Source of the DNA: Apiotrichum sp. Y4204
Taxonomy: Eukaryota > Basidiomycota > Tremellomycetes > Trichosporonales > Trichosporonaceae
Direction: 5' to 3'
NCBI GenBank assembly: GCA_025531455.1
Contig: JAMYHL010000100.1
Span: 56,478-120,477 of the forward strand
DNA: 64,000 bases
Shown one piece after another: positions 47,754 to 59,390 of this stretch. How positions within the stretch are numbered: the first letter of the stretch is position 1; every line of letters starts with the position of its first letter. A model generated the notes under the pieces. That model saw only the letters and a program-made list of their open reading frames with translations. It ran no database searches and was not told where the DNA came from. A program made the translations under genes and the position numbers.

Positions 47754-47761
47754 TCACGTGA
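47754..47761. promoter_or_regulatory. TCACGTGA palindrome, copy 2 near tRNase Z
   Basis: Second copy of the octamer. It lies inside the long upstream reading frame (ATG at 47703 or 47727), which argues that transcription begins downstream of it and that those two ATGs are not the main start. Confidence 0.5.
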
Positions 47762-48158
47762 CATACTCTTTGGTGACGACCCTCTCAAGCTTCCCAGAAA
47801 AAGTTGGCCACTCGGCGCCGGCGACGATGGCTCGAATGATGCTTTGCTGCGTGATGCGTTCGACGACCTCGACGCGCTCTCAACTCGTCACATTACTCTT
47901 CCATATCGCCTCCGCCAGCGCCACCTCACACTGCTCCACGCCCACTATCCCACCATATTCCGCCTCCTGCCTCTCCTAGGGGCAGCTCGCCGCCCCTTCA
48001 CCGCGGCCGCTGCCAACACTCGCGCACTCTCATCGTCGTCCTCGCTCTCCGCCCTTCGTTCCCGCCCAGCTCACTCCAAGCGCGTCTTTCTCCCGAAGCG
48101 CGGCCCCCCTCCCAAACGCGTTTTCCCCGAAGCTCGAGATCTCGACAACAAACAATCA

Positions 48159-50863
48159 ATGACCAACCCCGCGTGGACGGTGCGCACGCTCTCGCTGCGC
48201 GGCGACGACACGGACCTCGCGCTCTGGGTGTCCTTTGACAATGCGCGGTTTTGCTTTGGCGCAGGCGAGGCCACGCAGCGCGTGTTTGTTCAGAAACGTC
48301 TCAGTATGCGTGGGATTAAGGCCATGTTCCTCCCAGATGGTGCGACGGGGCGAGGAGGTCTTCCAGGTAGGCTGCGGACGAGAGGCGAGTGCTGACCCCA
48401 GGCATGATTATGACGGCGGCAGATTCGGGCAACTCGGAGCTCACGGTTGTTGGGCCGCCGGATACGCACTCTTTTCTGGCGTCGCTCCGTAGTTCAGTCT
48501 ACCGCGACACCTTTGCTGTCCACGCGTCGCCGTACCCGCTGGGGAGCACCGCGCCTGCAGAGCTGCTGTACGACACTGAGCGGATCGCGGTATATGGCGT
48601 GGCTTTGCGCCCAGAGGAGCAGTGGGTGTCGCTAGAGGAGAGCACGATGCCGCGTCCGACAACGCTATTGCAGGCGGACGCGGACACGTACACCCTCGCA
48701 ATGGTTCAGCAGATGTTCGGCCGGGCGGTGCGGAGTGGCTCAAAGGTGCTGCCGCCAATCTTCCCTGGTCAGACGCGCGTTCTCGCCCCCGACCACCGCT
48801 TCCCACTTCCACTCCCGTCTGACGCCGACGTCCTCACAGACATGGTGTACATCTGCCGCACGCCCGAGGTGCGCGGCAAGTTTGACGTACAGAAGGCCAA
48901 GGCGCTCAATATCCCCAATGGGCCGATTCGCAAGCAGCTGACGATGGGGGAGACGGTCGAGTTTGATGACCCTACCGCGCCGGGTGGGAAGCGGACAGTC
49001 ACGCCGGAAGAGTGCCTCGCTGGCGGAGGCCAGGGCGCCATTCTTATTGTTGTGAACTGCCGGGAGCACAATCTCGAGCGCCTGCTGAGTTCGAAAGCAT
49101 TCGAGGAGTACCATATCAAGGAGGACGGCAAGGCCGAACTCGATGTCCACTCTGTGGTTCACCGTGTTTCCCGCTCAATATGGATGGACCCGCGGTACCA
49201 GGCGTGGATGGCCAAGTTTGGACCCACGACAGAACACCTGCTCGCGGACGGGATCTCAGACCACCAGACTGTGTTTGCTGGCGCAGCTTGGCACGCATTC
49301 AAGCTGAGCCTGATCGATCCGAACATGTTCCGGCTGCCGTACTATGTCAAGAACTCCCCGCCACCTCCGGAACTTCCGCCTAACTCTTCGGTCCTCGAGG
49401 CGGACACCATGCTGAAGATGCATCCCCGCAAACCGCAGGAGTCTGCCGCGCGGCACGAGAAGGATCGTTTGTTCCCCGACACGGTGGAGGGCCTGGAGAA
49501 GGCGCGGCGAGAGATGGAGAAGCAGTCGCCCGAGTTTATGGCTGCCATCCAGAAGGCACAGGCAAAGATCGCGGCAATTGAGAAGGAGCGCGACGTGAGC
49601 CCCGCGCCCGGCGACGACATTGTGGTGACCACCCTCGGCACCGGTTCTGCGATCCCGTCAAAGTACCGCAACGTGTCGTCGACGCATCTCGATATTCCGG
49701 GCGTTGGGGGTGTTCTTCTCGACTGCGGTGAGGGATCGCTCGGCCAAATGCGCCGGTGCTTTGGCCCCGAGGGCGTCAAGGATGTGCTTGCCAACCTGCG
49801 CCTCATCTTCATCTCCCACATGCACGCGGACCATCATCTCGGCCTGTGTGCCATTCTTGCCGAGCGCCTCCGGCTCGGCATCTCATCCCCACTGTACCTT
49901 ATCGCCCCGACTCCAATCGCGGTGCAGCTCGAAGAGACCGCGTGGTGGCAGCACGGCGCGTCGCGCGAGGCGCTGGCGAACATCATGTGGCTCGGCATTC
50001 ACCGTTTCAAGAACGGAATGTCGCCAACCTCAGAAACCGCGGATGCGCCGCAGGGTGAGCCGGACGAGTGGGGCACGTTCTTGGAGGCATCGATGGCAGA
50101 GGACATTGCGGCTGGCAAGCGCAAGTGGCCGCTGCAGAACCCGTTCGGCAAGACGGACGCGGCCAACGCCGTCTTCCGCGAGAACTCCAGTCGGCTCTTC
50201 ACAGACCTGGGGCTGACCAACGTGAATGCGCCACTAGTGGCGCACCGCGGCGTCGCGTTCGGACTCGTGCTGGAGCACTCGTCCGGGTGGAAGGTCGCGT
50301 ACTCTGGGGACACGAAGCCATGCGCGCAGTTTATCGAGGCGGCGCGCGGCGCGACGATTGTGATCCACGAGGCGACGCTCGAGGACGACAAGCCCGACGT
50401 TGCCGAGGCCAAGGGACACAGCACTTTCGGTCAGGCAATCTCGGCGGGCACGAGCATGGACGCAAAGTACATTATCCTCAACCACTTTTCGCAGCGATAC
50501 CCCAAGGCGCCGAACCTCCAGCTCGCGGCGGACGGGCCGACAGTGTGTATCTCGTTTGACTTTATGACGCTCCGTGCTGGCGACGCGTGGAAGCAGGTAC
50601 ACTACCAGGAGGCGATCGACATCCTGTTCCGCGAGGTCGAGGCCGAGGACCCGGACGAGGGCGAGGTCGAGGCGGGCGTGGGAGGCGAGAAGGCAAAGCC
50701 CAAGGCGGCGCAGAAGAAGGGAGGTGCGGGGGACAAGGGTAGCAAGGCGGAGCGCCGCGCAAGTGCCGGCCCGGGGTTGAAGCGCGAGAGCTCGGCGAGC
50801 AGTGATGAGCACGCGGCGAAAAAAGCGCGTCCCGCGCGACGGGGGCGAGGCCCGGCGGCATAG
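48159..50863 (+). CDS. TRZ1: Long-form tRNase Z (ELAC2/TRZ1)
   Basis: Endonuclease that trims the 3' trailer of pre-tRNAs, in nucleus and mitochondria. From the ATG at 48159 the exons 48159-48366 and 48402-50863 give 889 residues, a normal long-form length. The N-terminal half is the degenerate non-catalytic lactamase domain (GLPGMIMTAAD is made across the 35-base intron). The C-terminal half has the catalytic metallo-beta-lactamase set: FISHMHADHHLG with the HxHxDH motif at residue 542, SGDTKPC, and HEATLEDD, then KGHST and LNHFSQRYP. A Lys/Glu/Ala-rich tail ends in KKARPARRGRGPAA. The same frame is open back to 47703 and contains ARRPFTAAAANTRALSSSSS, which looks like a mitochondrial presequence, but no ATG lies between 47727 and 48159; see findings. 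Confidence 0.92.
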
Positions 50864-51644
50864 AGAGAGCATTATAACTTGGGCGTTATACCCCTGCATC
50901 GTTGGAGCATGTATTGCATCATTCATTGGAAGGAACGAAAAGAGAGCGAGAACAGTCGAGAGTGGATCCGATGATCGAAGTGCTGTGAGCGAGATGGATG
51001 TTGCAGGACCCGACTGGGCGGGAATAGAACGCCAAGCTGCAAGTCCGATCAAGGGCTCCAGGATACCAGGGTCGAGCTGGCTAGCTGGACGTGCATTGAC
51101 GGCAACGCCGAGTCCGACGCCGAACTCGAGCTCACCATCGCCATTGCCGTCGTATGTGGATCTGTGCATGTGCGGCATAATCACAAAATGGCGCAGATTT
51201 CCAGGAACCCCCGGTGCCCGATTGCATTCCGCGTACTCCAGAGGAGCGGTACGCCATGTGATTGGGGGGATAAAATAGAAGCAGCAGCAAAACGGGCATC
51301 GCGGAGACGACGGAGCACAGCAAGGAAAAAGACAGCGGAGCATGGCAGAGGGAGACACGGAGACAACGGCGGGTAAACTCAAAGTCTGGCTCTGGTGATG
51401 GGGATGGTGCACAGACCTACACGGATGCGCTTGTCGCTGTCGCTTCGTGTCTCCTCACCATCCACCACTGCCGCTTTGAATAGCCTGACACATCTCAGCC
51501 TGTTTCGGCGAATCACATTCGGCCAAACAAGGAGCGTGCATCGTTCTCATCCTCCCCTCCACTCCGTCCTTTAACCACCCCACCCTCTCTGCATCTCCTC
51601 ACTGCATCTCCTCACTTCGCCAACCCCCAGACCATTCCCTCACG
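50864..51644. other. Intergenic, promoter of the copper transporter
   Basis: No gene supported; frames here mirror the composition of neighbouring DNA. The last 100 bases are CT-rich leader. Confidence 0.5.
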
Positions 51645-52625
51645 ATGATTGCCCCGCGGCACGCAGGGCACGACATGGCGGGCATGGACATGCCCGGCAT
51701 GGACAGCGGCGCGACCTCGTTTGGCGGCGAGCACGCAATGACAATGAAGATGTACGTGCACGGCACGATCGGCGGCGACGGTGAGTTCAACAACAAGACT
51801 GAATTCAAAGCACCAAGCTCACCCCCACAGTCCTCTGGTTTCGCTCCTGGCAGCCGCAGAGCGCAGGTGCGACCGTCGGCGTGTGTATCGGCCTCTTTCT
51901 GCTCGCCATTCTCGATCGGTACCTGCACGCCCTCTGGCGCGCGTGCACTGCCGCCTGGGCGCGCGGCCGCGTCGGGTTCACGCTGCCCGTCGCGAACGGC
52001 GCCGAACCGTATACAACTAGCAACGGGGGGACCAAACTCTACTCGCGGGCAGAGGACGAGGACGATGCGGGGAGCACGCGCGCCCTCCCCCCCATCGCTG
52101 CAACGAACGAAAAGGACGAAAAGCTCTCCCTCCGCCGCTCGAGGGACAGCTTTGCGCCCGCGCCGTGCCAGTGCGGATGCGGGGGCGAGTGCGGCGCGTC
52201 CTCGGCGCCCGTGTACCGCGCCGAGGCGGAGCCGGCCGAGCAGGCGGTAGCGGCCCAAGTGACGCAAGCTGCTGCTACGGGGCAGAACAAGACGCTCGAG
52301 CTCGAGCAGCTGGCCCAGCTCGAGAAGATTGCGCCGGCACCGGCACCGGGGCCGCCGCACCTTCCCGCCGCGGCGCGCCGTACCCTCGACCCCGCACGGC
52401 AGGGGCGCTGGTCCCGCCCCTTCCGGTGGAACGCCGACGTGCCCCGCGGCCTCCTCTGGGGCGTGCAGACGAGCGTGCACTATCTCCTCATGTGAGTGCA
52501 GTGAGCCGAAAGTTGGAGCTGATTCCAGGCTTGTGGTCATGACATTCCAGATCTACTGGATCATCAGTGTCGTCGTCGGCGCCGCTGTCGGCGAGGCGCT
52601 CTTCGGCCGCTTTGGCGCGCGGTAG
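51645..52625 (+). CDS. CTR: Ctr-family copper transporter
   Basis: Trimeric high-affinity Cu(I) importer of the plasma (or vacuolar) membrane. Exons 51645-51780, 51831-52491 and 52529-52625 give 297 residues. The extracellular N-terminus has His/Met copper ligands (HAGHDMAGMDMPGMD, then HAMTMKMYVHG). TM1 is VGVCIGLFLLAILDRYLHAL after VLWFRSWQP. TM2 contains the MxxxM selectivity motif, formed across the second intron as LLMLVVMTFQIYW, and TM3 has GAAVGEALFG, the GxxxG packing motif. The cytosolic loop is unusually long (about 175 residues) and carries CQCGCGGEC, a metallothionein-like cysteine cluster. It converges on TOF1 with only 61 bases between the stops. Confidence 0.93.
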
Positions 52626-52686
52626 TTGGACAAGCGCAAAGCATCTGTAGCTCTGTAGCATATATGCATTATTACAACAAAAGAGT

Positions 52687-55600
52687 CTACTCGTCGTCCG
52701 AGTCCACGATCCGCTGCGTCCGTGGGCGGGGTGCCGCGGCTGGCGCGCTGGTACTCGCACCATCGTCTGGGTCCAAATACCTTGCGAGCAGCTGCGCCTC
52801 GGCGTCGCTGTCAATGTCCGAGAGGTCTTCGGCATCGCTCTCCAGATCACTGGGGAGGCTTGATCTCCGGCGCTTCCGTGGAACCTCGCCGTCCGAAGGT
52901 GTCGCCACGTCCTCTTGATCCCCATTCTCTTCCCCATCACCATTCTCCACCCCATTCTCATTCGCTTCCCCATTCTCACCCTTACCCTTCCTCTTACGCT
53001 TCCTCGTCCCCTTCCGCCGCATCGTGTTCCCCTGCGCCTCCGCCAGCGCCTGCATCTCGCGTCGCAGCTCCTCCTCGCGCGCAAAGAACGCGGCGTCTGC
53101 CGCCTCGTCGTCGTCCGAGTCGACGACAAACTGCGCAGACTTGAACACCTGCAACTCGGCAGCCTTGCGTGCACGGCGGTACTTTGGCCGGTCCTCGTGC
53201 TCGCCCTCGTCGCCCTCGTCGTCCGAGTAGACCCGTTTCCGGCGCGCGCGGCGAAGCAGCTTTTTCGGATCGTCGACCGTTGGCGGATCGGCTAGGAACT
53301 GGTTCACCGCCCCGATCGAGTTTTCCAGCGCACTCGGGACGATCGTCGCCGGGAGCACCCACTCGAGCTCGTCCGCGTCCTCATCCACTTTGGCAAAGTC
53401 TAGCAGTTTTAGCATGAGTTTGACGTGCTGGTTGCGCGTGAGCGCCGTGCGCAGCTCCTCGGTATTGGGAACAAAGCCTAATGTCAGCAACGATAAGACT
53501 CTCTCCACTCACGGTGCGCCGCAAACTTCTCGAGCGCGTCCTTGCTCGGCCCGCCAAACTTGCGTACTGCCGTCTCCGAGTCGCTGTCGTCTCCTTCCGC
53601 GATGATCCTGTCGCCGTCGACAGCGAGGACAATTTCCTGCCGTGCTGCCAGCGCAACCTCCATGGCCTGATGTCAGCTACAGGTACGCCCCTCTCAGCTC
53701 ACCCCAACGACCGCCAGAATCCACGCCTCGTGCCCTTCAGAAACGAGAATCGAGACCACGACACCCATCTGCTGCGTCCATGTGAGGTTGTTCTTCTTGA
53801 TAAACTCAAGTTCCTGTGCCGCCAACTGATGGGTCAGTGACAATCGATGTTCCAGCACCCACCTTTTCGCGGATACGCGCGCCCTGGCCGCCCATGCCGT
53901 CGTCGTCGAGGTCGTCGTACACAGACGACAGGTACTTCCACTGGCCGCGGCCCTTGGGCAGGAGGGCTTCCACAATGACAAATGGGTCCTGTTCCACCTT
54001 TTTGAAGAACTTGCGCAGGATATACGTGATCAGCGTCACGAGGTCCCGCGTGCCGTCGCCCTTTGGCAGCGAGTCCTTGTCCTTGAGCACGGAGCGGAAA
54101 AGATGCAGCGTCGAGACGGTAAAGTACAGTCCCTCGGCTTTGGCCTTGACCACCTGCCGGTGCATGAGGTTGACGACGCGCTTCAGCTGGTCCGCGTCCA
54201 GAGTCTCGTACCGCGCGAGATACGCCAGCAGCCACCGCGTGACGGCCTCATGAGCGAAGCGCTGACAGTTAGCTGCTGCTGATTGTGAGACCCACATTCT
54301 CAAATTTCGCGAACTCGAACTCCTTGTCCTCATAGTTCGGCATCTCGTCCCCCGAGTCTTCTTCGTCCTCCTCATTACCGTATTCTTCCGGTATCGGTGC
54401 CTCGCCCTCCGTGTCCTTCTTCGATTTTCGTGCCTTTGTCCGCGCCTTCTTCCGTACAAACATGTTCGGCTTCGACTTGGAGTACTTTTCCAACATGCGC
54501 AGGAGGACATACGCAAAGTGGATAGAGCAGTCGAAGAAGGAAACGACCAAGTCGCGCATCGTCGGCTTCCACATCGTGAAGAGCGCAATGGCCGAGTCAA
54601 GAATGTCGCCATTGTAGTAAATCTTGTGCTGTAGAACTTCGCCCACCTCTCGGTCCTCCTGCTCACTCGAGTGCACCATGGCGTCGAGCACAAGTAGCTG
54701 CGGTCAGCTCGCATACGATTCAACTAGCTTACAGTTTGGGTGAAGCAATTGACTGCTGCCTGAAGCTCGTTGAAAGCCACAGGCTTGGTGTCCATGGATA
54801 TCCGCATGCGCGCCACGACCCAGCGCACGGTGTCAAAGTCAGCCATCACACCGACGAGCGCAAGGGGAAGCTCTCGGTCGACAACAACGATAGGCTTCTC
54901 AGCATCTGGGTCACCCTCTGCCTGTTTGGCCTCTGCCTCTGCCTTGGCGAGGGCCTTCTTTCGCAGCACAAGGAGGTACTCCATCAGGAAGCGCCCGATG
55001 AACAGCGCACGCACAGTGTCCGCCGGGCGGACCTTCTGTCGTTCACGCTGAATGTCGTTGAGGACCGTCTCAAAGTAGTCTGCGGTCAGTACCACAGGCT
55101 CGGTCCCTGGCACACACCGTTGAAACAGTCCAGAAAGTTTCGGGAGAACTTCTGCAGGACCTCAATCGCTTCTGGGCTGAGGTTTGCTGAAGGGTCGTCC
55201 TGGTGTGAGAGTTGAAAAGAATACTCTAACTCACCACAAGCTTGGTAGGCTCTTTTCTGGTCTTCTTGATCCGGTCGAGGAGAGTTCCGGTATCGGCAGT
55301 GATGGCGCTCTGAGAATGGAGCACGATCTGCTGCGTAGGCTGGGGTCAGAAGGGGATGACAGTTCGTGGACTTACAGCTCGGACAGCGATGGTGGTTCCA
55401 AAACGCGAGTGCCGACTGGCGTTTGACTTGTGTCTTGAGCTGCGCTTCTTCTCTCTTGTCTCTAGCTCGAGCAACTGGCGAAGATTCTCCATCGGTGCCT
55501 GCCGTTAGGTCACATTGGCAAAAAACGTACGCACCCTCTTTTGGTCCATGGCGAGATCGCGCATCTTGACGGAACGGAAGATGAGTTGCACAATGTCGAG

Positions 55601-56521
55601 CACGAGCACGTTGAGCGGGTTATACTCTGTCTGGCGGGACCAAGAGGCAAGCGTCTCCAGCAGCTCGAGATACGTGAATTGGTCTAGCTGGATGATGAGA
55701 GAAGACTGGTGGGTCAGTACGAGCCATTTCAGACACCCACCTGCAACGTAGAGAGCACTTCCTTCTCTCCCGTAGCGGAGTCCTCGGCGACGAGGTCCTT
55801 AATGGCCAGCATGTTGCGGATAACGTGTAGGCCTAGGGAGATGATGCGCTGCTCCTTCTCGTCGCGTGCTGCACCGGGGGCGAAGGAAGGCAAAAGAACG
55901 GTGAGCAGGTGGCGGAGCGTCTCGTCCTGGATAAGATGCGCCTGTTGTTAGATGAACTTCAAGGACAGGATCTAACCTTGTACACGACCTGGGAGCGGAG
56001 CAGACTCGTATAGTCCGACGGCGCACTACCCTCGTCCTCCATCTCCCTAAGCTCGGCGGCGACGTCGATCGGCCATGTCAGAGCCGCAATGAGATCGACT
56101 GGAAATGAGCACTGGATCGCAAAACGCAGTGGATCCACTCACAAGCCATAAGTGACACTTTGCGACCCCAGTCACCTCGCGCAGCGCACTCCTTGACGAT
56201 CGCAATCAGTTCCTGCATCAAGCCAGCCTTGGCCATGCAGCGCGCGACAGTGCGCTCGTCGTCCGTGTCGTCCTTGCGCCACAGCTTCTTGAGATCCTTG
56301 AGTACACCAAGCACCGAGTCTCCTGGGCGATACACGTTTTCAAACTTGCCATCCGCGGTCTCCACCTCTTCGTAGCCACCGAGCGCGTTCACGAGCTTCT
56401 GCACGGCCGGCATGAACACCTCGTACCGGTTCTCCTCGCCGGGCAGCACGTCGGGCAGGTCCCTGCCCTCGCCGTCGCCCATGCCAAGCCCGAGCTCATC
56501 GTCGGAGGCGTATTGGCTCAT
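52687..56521 (-). CDS. TOF1: TOF1/Timeless, replication fork protection complex
   Basis: Works with Csm3/Tipin in the fork protection complex for checkpoint signalling, fork pausing and cohesion; nuclear. Thirteen exons join in phase to 1132 residues: 56143-56521, 55977-56098, 55741-55941, 55535-55705, 55376-55498, 55235-55339, 55118-55199, 54733-55079, 54296-54697, 53863-54261, 53703-53825, 53513-53666 and 52687-53477. The N-terminal Timeless domain is recognisable: VYKAHLIQDETLRHLLTVLL, RIISLGLHVIRNMLAIKDLV, LVLDIVQLIFRSVKMRDLA and ASRHSRFGTTI. The middle has further helical repeats and acidic inserts; the C-terminal ~200 residues are Asp/Glu-rich with a KRKRKGKG nuclear-type patch and end IVDSDDE. 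Twelve introns, eleven of them 34-38 bases long, show how uniform intron size is here. NOP58 is divergent upstream. Confidence 0.9.
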
Positions 56522-57147
56522 AATGAGCCGTGGTGTGTGGGTGTATGGGTGGAGGGAATGTTGACTGTTGGGAACCTTTGGTGGTGGCCAGGATTTTGTC
56601 TTTCTGGGTTTGTTCATTGCCGCTCATCTGACGCGTCGGACGTCGGACGCGTCGCGCGCTCAGAGCACGGGGGTATTTGGATTGACATTATTACATAAAG
56701 TAACGTGGGGGGGGGGGGAACGAAAGGAAAATTTGACCCACACGTCATTGCAATTATATTGACGTGTAATTGGTCGCATTCTTGATGCAGTCAGGTTTTT
56801 TTTTTTGGAGTGAATTGAGTGATAAGCTGCCCAATGAAGAGGGAAGGCACATTTTCTGTGAATTATTTCGACGCCGAACTGGGAGGAGCTGGCTCGCGGC
56901 TCGGCTGGTCAGGATTGCGTTTCTCGGACTGTCACAACCCCCCTCACCACTCTCCTCACCATCACCATCGCCGACACCGACTCCGACGACTCCGGATACG
57001 CCGAGCTCCACATCATCGGACGGTAGCCTCTGGACTCTAGATTGCAGAGACAGAGAATCAGCACTCAAATTTCAAAAGGGACGGCACACGACCCACACCT
57101 TCTTACCGTTCTTGCCTTAATCTTCATCCATCCCATCCCCATCCACC
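56522..57147. promoter_or_regulatory. Divergent promoter, TOF1 and NOP58
   Basis: No gene. It contains a run of 12 G at 56707-56718 and a T-run near 56797, which could be a nucleosome-depleting element, and the CA/CT-rich NOP58 leader. Confidence 0.5.
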
Positions 57148-58964
57148 ATGCTCGTCCTCACCGAGACCCCCATCGGCTTTGTCGTCTTCAAGCTCGGAAA
57201 CGACTACAAGCTCGAGAGCAAGGACCTGTGGAAGGAGTTTGAGACGCCCGAGAAGGCCAACAAGGCGTGCGTATGCCAGCAACAGACGAGACGGACATGT
57301 GTGCTAATTCCATAGTCTCAAGGTTCAGGCCATCCAGCGCTTCACCTCGACTGCCTCGGCGGTCGAGGACCTCGCGGCTGTTCAGGACGGCCGTCTGACT
57401 GAGGCCCTTGAGAAGTTCATCTCGGAGGCCACTGGCGGCGCCGCAGATGACAAGAAGAAGAAGAAGAAGATTGAGGAGAAGCTCATCGTCTCGGAGCCCA
57501 AGCTCGGTGAGTGGAGCGCGCGATGTGACTCTTGTTTGCGACACCTAACACCTCCAGCTGCCACCATCCAGAAGACCCTCAAGATTCCCGTGGTTGCCGA
57601 CTCGTCGACTCAGGACCTGTACCGTGGTATCCGCCAGCAGCTCGCGTCGCTCCTCGGCGATGTCGACCAGAAGGACCTGAACACCATGGCCCTTGGTCTC
57701 GGCCACTCGCTCTCGCGCTTCAAGCTGAAGTTCTCTACCGACAAGGTCGACACCATGGTCATCCAGGCGATTGCTCTCCTCGACGACCTCGACAAGGAGA
57801 TCAACATCTACTCGATGCGTGTCAAGGAGTGGTACGGCTGGCACTTCCCCGAGATGGGCAAGATCATCACCGACAACCTCGCCTACGCCCGCATCGTCAA
57901 GGCCATGGGCTTCCGTACCAACGCCGTCTCTACCGACTTCTCCCTTATCCTTCCCGAGGACCTCGAGGCTACCCTCAAGCAGGCTGCTGAGCTCTCGATG
58001 GGTACCGAGATCTCGGACACCGACATGGCACACATCGACTCGCTCTGTGACCAGGTCATCTCCATCACCGAGTACCGCACCCAGCTCTCCGAGTACCTCC
58101 GCAACCGCATGGCTGCCATTGCCCCCAACCTCACCGCTCTCGTTGGCGAGCTTGTCGGTGCCCGTCTCATCTCGCACGCCGGTTCGCTCATGAACCTCGC
58201 CAAGTTCCCTGCCTCGACCGTCCAAATCCTTGGTGCCGAGAAGGCTCTCTTCCGCGCCCTCAAGACCAAGCACGACACTCCCAAGTACGGTCTTATTTAC
58301 CACGTGAGTTGGAGCCAGGATCTGCGTTGATCGAAAACTAACCCTCCAGGCCTCGCTCATCGGCCAGGCGCCGCAGAAGCTCAAGGGCAAGATGGCGCGT
58401 ATGGTCGCCACCAAGGCCTCGCTCTCGATCCGTGTCGACGCTCTGTCCGACGCCGACTCCAAGTCGGACGTTGCCGGTGCCGAGATTGGTATCTCGAACC
58501 GCGTCAAGCTCGAGTCGCGTCTCCGTGCCCTTGAGCACCGCGCCGGTATCGTCTCCACCCGCACCGTGACTTCGGGCCAGACCAGCCGCCAGCAGCCCAA
58601 GTTTGAGCTCTCGGGTTCGACGGGCGCGTACAACTCGGCCACGGACGCGGTCCCTGCCATGCTCCCGACACAGCCTGCCGAGGAGGTGAAGAGCGAGGAC
58701 AAGAAGGAGAAGAAGAAGAAGCGCAAGAGCGAGGCGGCCGACGGCATGGACGTCGACGGCGACGAGTCGATGGTCGTTGGCGAGACCAAGGAGGAGCGCC
58801 GGGCACGGAAGGAGGCCAAGAAGGCGGCCAAGGCTGCCAAGAAGGAGGCTGAGGAGGGCGGCGAGAAGAAGTCGAAGAAGCGCCGGGCATCCGAGGCGAA
58901 CGGCGAGGCTGACGACGGCGAGAAGAAGAAGAAGAAGAAGAAGAGGGACTCGGAGGCGGCCTAA
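57148..58964 (+). CDS. NOP58: NOP58, box C/D snoRNP core protein
   Basis: Scaffold of box C/D snoRNPs that guide rRNA 2'-O-methylation with Nop56, Snu13 and fibrillarin; nucleolar. Exons 57148-57266, 57316-57506, 57558-58303 and 58350-58964 give 556 residues. The start [16 protein letters not shown] matches the NOP58 N-terminus rather than NOP56. The coiled-coil region (LSRFKLKF...[16 protein letters not shown]) and YGWHFPEM follow, then the Nop domain ([60 protein letters not shown]). The tail is a long Lys/Glu run with KKKKK and KKE/KKS blocks, characteristic of the nucleolar KKE/D tail. Intron lengths are 49, 51 and 46. Confidence 0.95.
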
Positions 58965-59390
58965 GTTTCCGTCATATATTGCCTACTCCCTCTACTCCTT
59001 ACCCCTCTTGCTCAACGGCGCTCCCCAGTCTCCCAGTCTCTCTCTCCCATCTTTTCTTTGCATTTGTCACCCGATATCCACGCTTTATCTGCCCCGAGCA
59101 GCAGCTGTATGCACAAAATACCTCCCGAACTGAGACCCGATGATAAGCATGAGCACTACAAGCATGATGGGAATGACGAAAGAATGTCGGTCACGACCGC
59201 CACAAATGACTGTTTTTGCCAGGGACCAGAGTGGAAGTTGCGAGAATCTGGCAGACAGCACCCTCCGGGTGGAGGTCGAGTACAACGACGAGTACAACAT
59301 CAGATATAACAACCGCGTGTCTCAACATCATCCAACACTTCCTCATCTCTCCCCATCTCGCATCCATACCCGCAGAAAGTTCAGCCCAGC
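58965..59390. other. Intergenic, NOP58 terminator and cyclophilin promoter
   Basis: Tandem plus-strand genes. CT-rich just after the NOP58 stop and before the cyclophilin ATG; no gene seen. Confidence 0.5.

Noticed and set aside
57545..58840. 431-codon minus-strand frame over NOP58
   Set aside because: Antisense shadow; the sense strand encodes an unmistakable Nop domain.
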